From Platerodrilus igneus (lineage: Eukaryota; Arthropoda; Insecta; Coleoptera; Lycidae), in the NCBI GenBank assembly GCA_036346225.1, contig JARFIW010000885.1, positions 1,364,001 to 1,428,000 on the forward strand: 64,000 bases of DNA. Reading direction: 5' to 3'. The position numbers were made by a program, and so were the translations under genes. The notes beneath the pieces were generated by a model that worked only from the letters and a program-made list of their open reading frames with translations, searched no databases and was not told the origin of the DNA. Positions 42,502 through 52,209 of this stretch are shown one piece after another (within the stretch, counting starts at the first letter, position 1; every line of letters starts with the position of its first letter).

Positions 42502-45467
42502 TCACACGATATATATTTACATACAATCACACATTCACACACACATTCACTGTTAGCGACCATGTGCGCTGACAGCGGCACCGCATGACCTCACGAAAGA
42601 TTCCCAGAGACGGGGTCCGGGTGTCTGTGAAAACCCCCCGCAACCACACGGTGACTAACGGAAATGAAAAGGCAGAGAAATAGGAACCGTAGAAAGAGGG
42701 AGGTAAGTATTTGGAATGCATAAGAGGCACTTCCAGGTAGAAAAAAATAGCAAAAGGGCTCGCATTGAGCTAAAGAGACAGAAAAGGTGGATAGCAAAAC
42801 ACTACTCAACCAGCCAATGTAGTCAGTAGCCCGGAGTGAAGGAAATGCACTCTTACGTGGTGGACGGGTGTTCCGGGACGAGAACAGGTCTACCGAAAGA
42901 AAGATAAGGCAGAAACGGAGACAGCAGGATATGAAAAAGTAGAGTTTTTGGACAAGCGTCCGAGAGAAGGTAAAAAGTTGTCCCTGTTAAAACACAGATC
43001 GGTCTGAAGGACCACCTGCGATATTAATCCGACAAGTTAAGGTATATCATAAGTTAAAAAATTCACTGAATTCTTAAGAGAACTAGTACGATCATTTTTC
43101 TAACGAATGCATCCACTGCGATATGAAAATCAGACAAAAGTTGACACAACAACTTAAAAGTATCACTACAGCTACATTCACACAAAAACCCAACTGTTTC
43201 AAGGTAGTTTTTTTTTAAACGGTAACGCCATACACACACAAAAATGCCTAATTATAAGCAGCTAAATACAGACACACTATCCCATTATGCTAAAACAACC
43301 GAAAAGTTGATAAGATATCAATAGAAAGCGATAGCACCTCACCACGAAGTTCAATAAAAAACAACGAAAAAAAATGTTTATACGTTATGATGATTTAGTA
43401 GAAAGAGAAACAAATAATGATATAGGATAATGTGAGCGACCGTAATAATTCAGAGGAGAAACACATGGAATAGAAAGTCCTAGTTTTTTGCAACTGCGAA
43501 TATGAACTATTTCTTACAATGGCATAGGCCGCGGCTCCTATGTGAGCAAAAGAAGAAAGCATCCACTCTAACATCAGCTCAAACTAATCATAAAAATTCA
43601 ATGAGTTATTACAACCAAAGTTATGACAATTACCACACAATTTAACGATGTAAAATAAATACTAAAAACAAATTACTATGTTGTAGGAAAGGTGCGCGGA
43701 TTAATTAAATGAAGCGACAGAGTTATACTGGGGAATCTAGAGAATAGAGCTATATATAACTAACGGTAAGTTTAAGGAAAAGTCAACCGGAAGCAGAAAG
43801 ATAGTTACTTTAAGGTAAATAAATTAAACGTGTAAAAGGTATATACTGTATAAGAGCGGGAAAAAGTATTTAAAGTTAATTGATTGATAGTAGGGACCAA
43901 AAACATTAGATACATTGTTAAGGAAATAAAACGTGAAAATTTTTTTGGATGTACGTAGGGTTGAACGATTTTAAAGATAATTTTATGCCATCTACTGTGG
44001 TTTAAATCTATATGTGAAGAGATAAGAGTAATCAAAACTCGATTTACCGATAAAATTGTTGAAGAACGGAAAGATATCTTGTAACACATATATTTACTAG
44101 GATGAGAAGCTCTCGTTTGAGTTCCACCTAGACTAATAAAGAAAAATTCCAACATCATTCTTAAAAAAATGATTCACAAATTACTAAAACGACAAACTTA
44201 CCAATCAAATTCTCGTCTAGAGATACGTAATGCTGAGCGACCGGCCCTTTGATGAGTCTCGTCTAGGTTTACATACAGCTGGGCTACCAAATTCGACAGT
44301 AAATCTTGCTTAATAGATCTTAAAATGCTGCGTTGAAATATCGATATATCTAAAAAATATGTTATCAAAACAAAATCATACTCGCTACACAAAAGAAATA
44401 TTCTACGATACATGTATAGAGAAAACAGTATTCCAAATTATTGAAATATTTTTTTGATATCACGGAAATTATCAACAACTATCGTAAATGAGCTTAAATA
44501 TAAAACGTTAACGACCACTTCATTATTGCAGTGTTTAAAAGAGCAGATATAAAGAAATCCAGTTTATTACAGCGTTTTGAAAGGTAAAAGATATAGTTAG
44601 ATAATTGCGTTAGGTGTATTTGAAAACAAAATTTCTTTAAAAAGGGATTTATAGGTTATAGTTGTTTAAATTACTAAGAAACCATTTTTAGGACGATATC
44701 AGAGCAAGATAGTGTTTAAGGGAACAAATATAACAAGATTACGTTACTATAACGTTTTAGAAGATATACTATAAAGTCAATTAGTTGTGTTAGCTGTATT
44801 TGAACGCAAAGTTTTCTTTAAAATGAATTTGTAAATTATAGCTAAATGTTTAAATTACTAAAAAGACACTTTTAGGACGGTATTAGAGCAAGATAAATTT
44901 ATACATGATTTAAAAAACACTTTTAAAAGCTAAACCCAAAAAAAAACAGGCATATAATTATGTTTAATATAATATGAAACAAACAACTTCCTTAAAGAAC
45001 AAGGAATAAGGCATTGAATTAATAGATTATTTATATTTAAATGTACTTACAAGAAAAAAGTTATGTACTCCAAACACCAAAGTAAGGTTATATTGATTTA
45101 ACCCTTCTGAAAACGTTATTTCAGCTTCTTGAAAAATTAAATTAGGTCATCATCTAAAAAAAATTAAATTAGAAACACTATTTTTTAAAATATTACGAGA
45201 ATTACTTGGATTAGCAATACATTATAAAAAAATATACCAGAAAAATCAATAGTCAATATGGTCACTGATGTTAAATTAGCATAACAGCTGTCATGTCATT
45301 TCAGATGATTATATAGTAACTTTCAGTGCTACCACTCCAAATTTTATGAGTCAATAGATATTAAAAATGTCATAATTATTTTTTTTTAAATGAAAAAGCT
45401 ACAAATATAGTTAATTAACACATTCTAAGGTATAAATCAAAAGAAACAATTTTTATTTTCAACCTAA

Positions 45468-45483
45468 CACGTTGGATGCGTCA
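45468..45483 (-). promoter_or_regulatory. probable primer-binding site of the LARD-like element
   Basis: TGACGCATCCAACGTG on the minus strand, one base after the 5' LTR end (…CTATAATA). It resembles TGGCGCC-CAACGTGG (tRNA-Lys-type primer sites of several Gypsy elements) with two extra or changed bases. Confidence 0.5.
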
Positions 45484-46154
45484 CTATTATAGCCCCGTCG
45501 GCGAGGTACGCGAGACACTACAGTCAGTTGGTAGCAATATTAGATAATGTAAAAATGACGTGGAAATTATAGATGACGTCACACAATATGCGAATTATTG
45601 CAACACAATTTAACAGTTTAAAGAAATACAAATTTTAAAGAAAACCCCAACCGGGTACTCACGTGAACATGTAGGGCTTCCTTCAGAATTACTCCATGAT
45701 GGCGGCGGCTTCGCTAGTTTTCCGGGCGTCGGCTGCTTCGCTAATCCTTCTCGGGCATAGGCTGCTTTGCTAATCTTTACTCGGGCGTGGGAATTCTTGA
45801 GCCCGGTTGAATGCCAAATTCAAATTGTCTTCTTTCTATATGTAGGGAACGACAGGAAACTGGTTTATACGAAACGATAGTCAAGAGAAGGCAAAAGGGA
45901 CCTACATAACAAAAAAAGATACGATAAGACACAAAAGACCACAACACTTGTTCACATCTCGGAGGCTAGTTCAACACGTCTCCGGAAATCCACCACTTGC
46001 CTTCTTGACACACCGCGTCGGCGCAAATCTCGCGCAACGCACTATCTGAAGTGACGGAAATACGCGCACAAGTCTTTTTAAATTTATGGCGCGAAATTCT
46101 TACAAATTAAAACTTAATTGGGATGTTTAGTACCGAATTTTTCGGCACGTAACT

Positions 46155-46380
46155 ATACATGTTCAGGAAATTCAGGATCCTCAGCCTTGGGAGGTACTAT
46201 TGCAACATGTATGCAATCTAAACACCCTACAACTTCTGGGTACTTGTGTTGGTTATGGAATTGTTGTGTGTTATGCGGGAGCAATAATTGTAGGCCCTTA
46301 CGAATACTATATACTTTATTCATGATACACAACCGAGTGGCGCAGTCGATTTAGTAATACAATTACATTTTTCGTGATCT
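46155..46380 (-). pseudogene. PIF-C transposase fragment, duplicate
   Basis: Same fragment as 22204-22430, here open on the minus strand through LCIMNKVYSIRKG, then PHNTQQFHNQHKYPEVVG, then CLDCTHVAI and PEFPEHV. Cut off by the LTR at 46154. Confidence 0.75.
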
Positions 46381-46494
46381 ATATTTAACTGAGCAACAAC
46401 TGTGTTCGAAGGTGGTAAAAACTCACGCAGTTAACTGCCGTTTGCACCGTATGCATTTAAGCAGGGCTTAACCTTAAGGATAGCTTATAGGACA

Positions 46495-47734
46495 ACTTAG
46501 CCAGAGAGAGAAAAGAGATAGGTATTAGTGTACAGGGACAGAAAATAGACATGTTACGTTTTGCAGATGATATAGCCATTATAGCAGAGTCTAGAAAAGA
46601 GTTAGGAGAGTTTTTAAATATTTTAGATGAGATACTACGGAGTAACTATAGTATGAGAATTAACTCAGTAAAGACAAAGATAATGACAAGTGAGTTACAG
46701 CCTAGTTCTAAACCAAAATTAAAAATAGGTAATACCGAGTTAGAGGAGGTAGATGAATTTTGCTATTTAGGTAGTATAATTACAAAGGATGGACGTAGCA
46801 GAAGGGATATAGTAGCTAGAATAGCTCAAGCTAGAAAAATGTTTTAAAAAGAAAAACTTACTAATAGCTAATAGTATTAGCTTAGATAATAGAAAAGTTT
46901 CTTAAAGTCGTACGTATGGAGCGTTCTACTATACGGTAGTGAGACTTGGACAATTAAAGAAGTAGATAAGAAAAAATAGAAGCTTTTGAAACTTGGTGTT
47001 ATAGCAGAATGTTAAAGATTAGTTGGACAGATAGAGTAACAAACGAGGAAGTTTATAGAAGGATAGGTGAGGATCCCTGTATGTGGAAACAATTGAAGGT
47101 CAGGAGAGATAGAATGATAGGACACCAGTTAAGACATGAGGGACTATTTAGTAAAGTCTTAGATTATAGACTACCAAATAAAAATAGAGTAGGAAGGCCT
47201 AGACAAAGCTATATTAGTCAAATTATTAGAGATTTAGGTTGTGAAGGGTATGTAGACCTTTTTAGACTAGCTCAGAATAGAAAAGAATTTAGAGCTGCGT
47301 CAAACCGACTTTAAGTAAGTTCGAAAACAAAACAAAAAAAAATAAAAATCAGTTAACTAAATGTCACCAGGACATAACTCACAATTAGGTAGCGGTCTGG
47401 CATGTGGATAGCGTTTCGTTGCTTAAGCCTTACCATAACATATATTTTAACACTTTTCCTTTTTGAAGGTTATATTTCATTTCCTTATAAATGGTAAACA
47501 TGTAAACATGTTAGAGTTCATCATGTTGCTAATATCTATGTAGAGTCAGCTGGATAGGAAAAGATAGAAGGATATAGGAAGACCTAGACCAAACTATATA
47601 AGTCAAATTATTAGAAATTTAGGTTGTGAAGGGTATGTAGAGCTTTTTAGATTAGCACAGAATAGAAAAGAAGTTAGAGCTGCGTCAAACCGACCTTAAG
47701 TAAGGTCGAAAACAATATGATGATGATGATGATG
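46495..47734 (+). mobile_element. LINE-A, 5'-truncated, inserted in duplication copy 2
   Basis: A 1.24-kb insertion with target duplication ATAGGACA (46487-46494 and 47735-47742); copy 1 (near 22535) has the empty site. It contains part of RT (46551-46847: MLRFADDIAIIAESRKELG with FADD, FCYLGSIITKDG), then the ORF2 tail (47009-47314: ISWTDRVTNEEVYRRI, RRDRMIGHQLRHEG, GRPRQSYISQIIRDLGCEG, AASNRL). A ~230-bp spacer follows, then a second copy of the tail (GRPR..YISQII..LGCEG, AASNRP) and an (ATG)n end. The frame is broken at 46847 and near 46980. Confidence 0.92.
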
Positions 47735-47922
47735 ATAGGACATTATTCGTTTGCATCGTTTAAAATCTGAACTTTAAGGCTCCCTTACCCTAAGCCTTCG
47801 CCGTTGGCAGCTTAATATCTACTTAAATTTAAGGGATGGTTAGGGCATGCGCTGTATAATCGTTTTGTACGAATGTCAAATCTAAATCAGCTATTGACCA
47901 CAAAATCAATATATAATAAAAT

Positions 47923-49813
47923 ATGGAACATATTATGCTCAATGACGACTTGGACATGTTAGATATTTTGGAATATGGATATCCAAGAAGACAATATAAC
48001 AGAGCGGAGTCCTTTTACGATTTAGATAATTTATCTTTTTTTAGAAGATTTCGTTTAACGAAACCCACCGTATTAGTTACTGATAGAAATTGAGGAATAT
48101 TTCACAAACGATTTGTAAGTACATTAAACTGAAATATAAATTTTTGACAGTCTCCAATACAAATATTTATGAAATAATTTCTATTTTTTTAGGAACAACA
48201 GCGTATCTCCCATTAATCAGTTGTTAACGTGTCTTCGTTACTTTGCAAGTGCAGGACATCTAAATACCGTAGCTGATTTTATGGGGATGCACGTTTCTAC
48301 CACTTCACGGATAATAAACAGTTTCAGAAGCCATTTGCAGATTGAGTGCAAATTATATAAAGATGCCACGTAATGTTGACATCTTGCACGTTCAGCACCA
48401 GTTCTATAAAGTAGCCTCATTTCCTAGAGTAGTTGGATGCTTAGATGGAACGCATATTAAAATACAATCGCCTGGAGGAGTACATGGAGAAATATTTAGA
48501 AATAGGAAAGGATATTTTCAATAAATACTCAAGCAGTCTGCGACAGTAATTTAAAAATAGTGGATATCGTAGCTAGGTGGAGTGGATCCACTCACGATGC
48601 CACAGTCTTTATGAATAGTCGTTTAACGGGTAGATTTGAAAGAGGGGACTTTCAAAATTGTGTATTACTAGCTGATGCTGGATATTATTACATCCCGTAA
48701 ACGCCGCACAAGCGACACAAAAGACAGTTGGTAACGATATTGCATGATGTGGAAATTAACGCCTAATTGTCAATGACGTCACACAATATGCAAATTATGG
48801 CACGTAATTTACGAAGTATACCATTTTTAAACAGCCCCTAGGGGGTACTTACGTGAATAGGTAAAGCTTCCTCCAGAATTTCTTCCTGATGGTCGCTCGT
48901 GGCTTCCCATAGGATTATTTCATGATGGCGGCTGCGGGCCTCCGAACTATTCCATGCCAGCGGCTGCGGGCCTCCGAACATATATCGTGTGGATATCGGG
49001 TGTTACGGGATGTAATTATGGCGCCCAACGTGGGGCTCCGCGGACTCGTTAATATATCTCTGGTCGTGGACTACTGTTAGGCCAGGTTGCGTCCAAATTC
49101 GGTCGTCTTGTTTCTATGTAGGGAACGATAAGGAACGGGTTTACAAGGAACGATAATAAAAAAAAAAGGCAAAGGGAATCTACATAATGAAAGATACGAT
49201 ACGATACCAGACCAACCACACTTATTTCTTCACGTTTCAGAGACAAGCCCCTAAGCGTCTTGCGGAAATTCCCCACTTTCTTCTTCCGCCACACGCGTCG
49301 GCGCGAAATTCGTGCAACGCACTTCTTGAAGTAACGGAAATACGTCCAACAAGTCTTAAATTTATGGCGCGAAATTTCCGCATATTAAAACTATATGAAT
49401 GTTTAGTGCCAAAATTTTTTGGCACGTAACACTATCCAGTAAAATCATACTTGCTAACACCTTTGGAAAATCCTATAACAAGAACTGAACAGTTATATAA
49501 CAAGTCTCATATCCGCACACGTAATTGTGTCGAACGACTGTTTGGTGTATGGAAGCGAAGATTTCCGGTATTGGCATATGGCTTGAGACTAAAGATGGAA
49601 ACTGTGTTAAAAGTGATAGTAGCTGCAGCAGTTTTGCATAACATAGCTAGAGAAAACAACGAGCCTGAACCACCACCTCCTGAGAACATAAACATCGACG
49701 AACTAAATTACTTAATTGAAATAGGTCAAGTTGCCGATGTACCCAATAATAATATAGATCATGCACATTTTAGAAATGGTTTATTAAATGATTATTTTGC
49801 TAATTTAGTATAA
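47923..49813 (+). pseudogene. PIF-B transposase, duplicate, split by an LTR
   Basis: Same gene as 22736-24640 with the same LTR at the same place (48686-49431). Differences: the early TAA is absent here (RLTKPTVLVTD is open), a TGA follows at 48092, a base is missing near 48519 (GYFQ*), and 'aggtggagtgg' is open where copy 1 has a stop. After the LTR, 49451-49813 gives NCVERLFGVWKRRFPVL and the C-terminus. Confidence 0.88.
48686..49431 (-). mobile_element. solo LTR inside PIF-B, duplicate (type D)
   Basis: 746 bp, same insertion as 23511-24258. Flanks are ATAT on the left (48682-48685) and CTAT on the right (one change). It keeps the inverted LTR-end and TGGCGCCCAACGTGGGGC sequence at 49003-49036. 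Confidence 0.85.
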
Positions 49814-49829
49814 GAATTTAATATACGAT

Positions 49830-50071
49830 TGTATATTGAGTTGTTCATTAGTAGTAGCTAGAAGTTTAAGTTTAATGGTTTCTTGCTGAATTTTAAGATT
49901 TAGTAACTCAACCTTAAGTTTGTGCTCTTGTTTTTGAGATTCTATTTCTTGTTGTAACTTCTTCTTTTCATAGTCCGCTATAACAAGTCATTTGTCAGAA
50001 AGTAACTCATACTTTTCGGTTAAATGCGAGGATGATAAAGCCCTCACTGAAGTTGTTGGACGCCGGCGACT
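49830..50071 (-). pseudogene. PIF-B accessory gene, last exon only, duplicate
   Basis: Coiled-coil exon as in 24658-24895 with the same TGA; it ends where the duplication ends at 50071. Confidence 0.75.
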
Positions 50072-51686
50072 TGTAACGTGCATTTTTGGTGGCCTAACAT
50101 TTTTAGTCTACTTAATTCTTAAAATACATCGTTTTTGGATCGCAGTTTGTATAAAGTAAATACTTCCGCCTAGTTTTCAGATTGATATGCAAGTTGACTC
50201 GCCGGTATTAATTTTAAAAGATGGTTTAGTTGTAAATTGGAATACTCGTAAAATTACTTTCCACTTGTCATTAATAAATAATCCCGCTGTAATTAATATG
50301 TGGATATACAGTCAAGGTAGGTGATCAGAAGTTGTACTAGTAGGATTAGATATAAACAAAAAAGGGTCGTGTTTTGTCCTTGCTTGCGAGATGTCAAAAA
50401 TTAAGTGTAATATACGGTTTTTCTGGTTGAACTAAGAGTGGTAGAGTTGGTGAAACTCGAGGCACGTGTGTTCGAAGAACTTTCGACGTACGGCTTTAGT
50501 GCTTACGCGTGTCTACTAAACGTTTTTAGTCGTCTTTCTTATGGAAAAAAAAGCCGTAGAACTAACTGTCGCGGAGTCGTAGTTGGTCTTTGGTTCCGAT
50601 ATAGGAATTACGTTAACGATACTGTTTCGTTCTGCTTTTAACTCGATGCACGCGGGTTTTAAGGACATGGTTACGGACTCCCTTTAGTGATACATGTGCT
50701 TTACTTATTATGGCTTTTGTTGCTTGCTTTGTCTGGTGATATTTAAACTGTGACAGACTACCGGTATACAAAAGTAGTGGTTGAAGTTCCTCGCTGCTTT
50801 TTGTAGGGTTATGCAACTAATATACCTAGTTCCTTCGCGTGATAAGGTCCGCTGCTAACCCCAGTGAAATCAGTCAGTGTGATTAGGGTAAGTGGTGATG
50901 AGTTCCATCAACACCCTCACAGTCTAGGGTGCAGTGCTTCGTCAGTGCCAGACATCGTGGATCCCACACTGCAATGGCAAGGAAGTGGTACTGAAGGACT
51001 TTGTGTAAGTTGCACTATTTCCTATTTGTTCTTACTGTAAATATCTACCCGTTGTTTTTTTGCAATATTCCTTGTCGTTGTGATACCTTTTCTATAGACT
51101 TGCCCGCTATTTAATAACAAAAAAAAAATAAAGAACAATCAACCCTACGGAATGACTCAGAACAATTGTGCTCATCTACTTATTTATGTCTATGCTAAAA
51201 ATTTTACTAAATTACTTAGATTACTTATGTCTTACCTATTTATATTTTTGTGTTACATTTTACCTGAATTATGTTTAATTGGTGTGCGATGAAACGTTTC
51301 TGCTACTCCCCAATATGGCCTCACTTTGTACTCAGAATTTTTCTGTACTGCTATTACTGTTGTTAGATTATAGAGTTTATCTAAACAGTTGCTCTTATTT
51401 ATTCTATAAAGTACTGAACAATTTATACTTGATCCATAGGCTATGCTTTTTCTCTGTTTCAGGTTTGCAGGACTAATTTGTTTTTCTTTCAGGTTTACTA
51501 TTCTAATTTCTCTATGGCAGGTACTGGTACTAACTCCTGACAGCCGCGTCCCTTATAGATTGGTCTGCTTTCTACAACCCCCCGACTCTCCGATTGAGCC
51601 CGGTCACTGTTTTTTTTTGGATTTTCTTTTATTACGCACGGCTACGAGCCAACGTGACATAACTTTGACGCACAACGTGGCGTCTA
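50072..51686. other. spacer, possible retroelement leader
   Basis: No recognised coding region. The part from 50430 to 51010 is GC-richer, with several GTAAGT-like sites (near 50890 and 51004), and could be LTR or leader of an unlisted element. The rest is T-rich. Confidence 0.35.
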
Positions 51687-52082
51687 CTAGAAATACGTAA
51701 CAAAAGTAAGGAGTCTTGTTTGTAAGTCGTCATAAAAAACTCGTTGTTCGTGCGGTAATCTTACAGGGGAAAGGAACCGGATACGTCCTAATACGTGAAG
51801 GAGTCGTGAACGGATGGTAGTGACGGGTGAATCTGAATTCGCAAAGTTACCACTCAATTCTTCCAATTTGGTCTCAATGGTTGTTAATTCGACCTCGGGG
51901 TTTATCTCATAAAGTGGACCAATAAAGGATTTATCGACTGATTTGATCTTGATCAGAACGCGAAGACGTGCTCTTAGGCGTTCGACGGTGTCTGTGGCCA
52001 AAACAGGAGTTCTCCTAATCAAAAGTTTAAAGGTAAGTTTATCTTTGCGTAATCGATTTATGTCCATTTTAAAGTCTGTCAT
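51687..52082 (-). CDS. gag-like ORF with SAP-like N-terminus
   Basis: 131 codons on the minus strand. Residues about 9-45 (DINRLRKDKLTFKLLIRR, then TVERLRARLRVLIK) have the 'L..D.L...L..R......TVE.LR..L' spacing of SAP-like helices found at the start of many insect Gypsy gag proteins. The remainder is helical and charged (TKLEELSGNFANSDSP). About 110 bases upstream is a primer-binding-site sequence, so it is placed like gag behind an LTR. No zinc knuckle or protease follows, so it is a fragment. Functional assignment is inferred. Confidence 0.5.
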   Translation of the reverse strand: MTDFKMDINRLRKDKLTFKLLIRRTPVLATDTVERLRARLRVLIKIKSVDKSFIGPLYEINPEVELTTIETKLEELSGNFANSDSPVTTIRSRLLHVLGRIRFLSPVRLPHEQRVFYDDLQTRLLTFVTYF

Positions 52083-52191
52083 TTAAATACGATCAAAAAA
52101 TATTACAGTCAAAAAAATACGTTAGAATATACGCGAAGGAGGAAATTGCAATTCTAACGCACCGAATTAACACAAATAGAATCTAGGAATA

Positions 52192-52205
52192 GAAATTGGG
52201 CGCCA
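52192..52205 (-). promoter_or_regulatory. probable retroelement primer-binding site
   Basis: TGGCGCCCAATTTC on the minus strand, upstream of the gag-like ORF. TGGCGCCCAA matches the start of the tRNA-Lys-type site also seen at 23844 and 49018. The LTR expected to its right was not delimited. Confidence 0.5.
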
Positions 52206-52209
52206 GAGT

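Larger units (their letters stand above)
39990..46154 (-). mobile_element. LARD-like non-autonomous LTR retrotransposon
   Basis: Two direct LTRs (39990-41444 including a nested 782-bp insertion, and 45485-46154) of 669-670 bp enclose a 4.04-kb internal region. ATAC flanks the whole (39986-39989 and 46155-46158). On the minus strand the 5' LTR (right) is followed one base later by TGACGCATCCAACGTG, close to the TGGCGCC-CAACGTGG primer-binding sequence seen elsewhere in the window. The internal region has no gag or pol and only short unrelated frames. It holds a 44-bp tandem array and a GC-richer structured block. I see no polypurine tract before the 3' LTR. Large LTR derivatives without coding capacity depend on an autonomous partner; none is in this window. 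Confidence 0.72.
34379..50071 (+). repeat. segmental duplication, copy 2
   Basis: Matches 16141-24895 in order and strand. The extra length is made up of a full LTR element in place of a solo LTR (about 4.7 kb), a nested LTR (782 bp plus its target duplication), a LINE (1.24 kb plus target duplication) and a net gain of fingers. The flanks do not match those of copy 1. Confidence 0.92.

Noticed and set aside
42346..42588. 80-codon ORF through the hairpin cluster
   Set aside because: No motif, no neighbouring gag or pol, and composition follows the inverted repeats.
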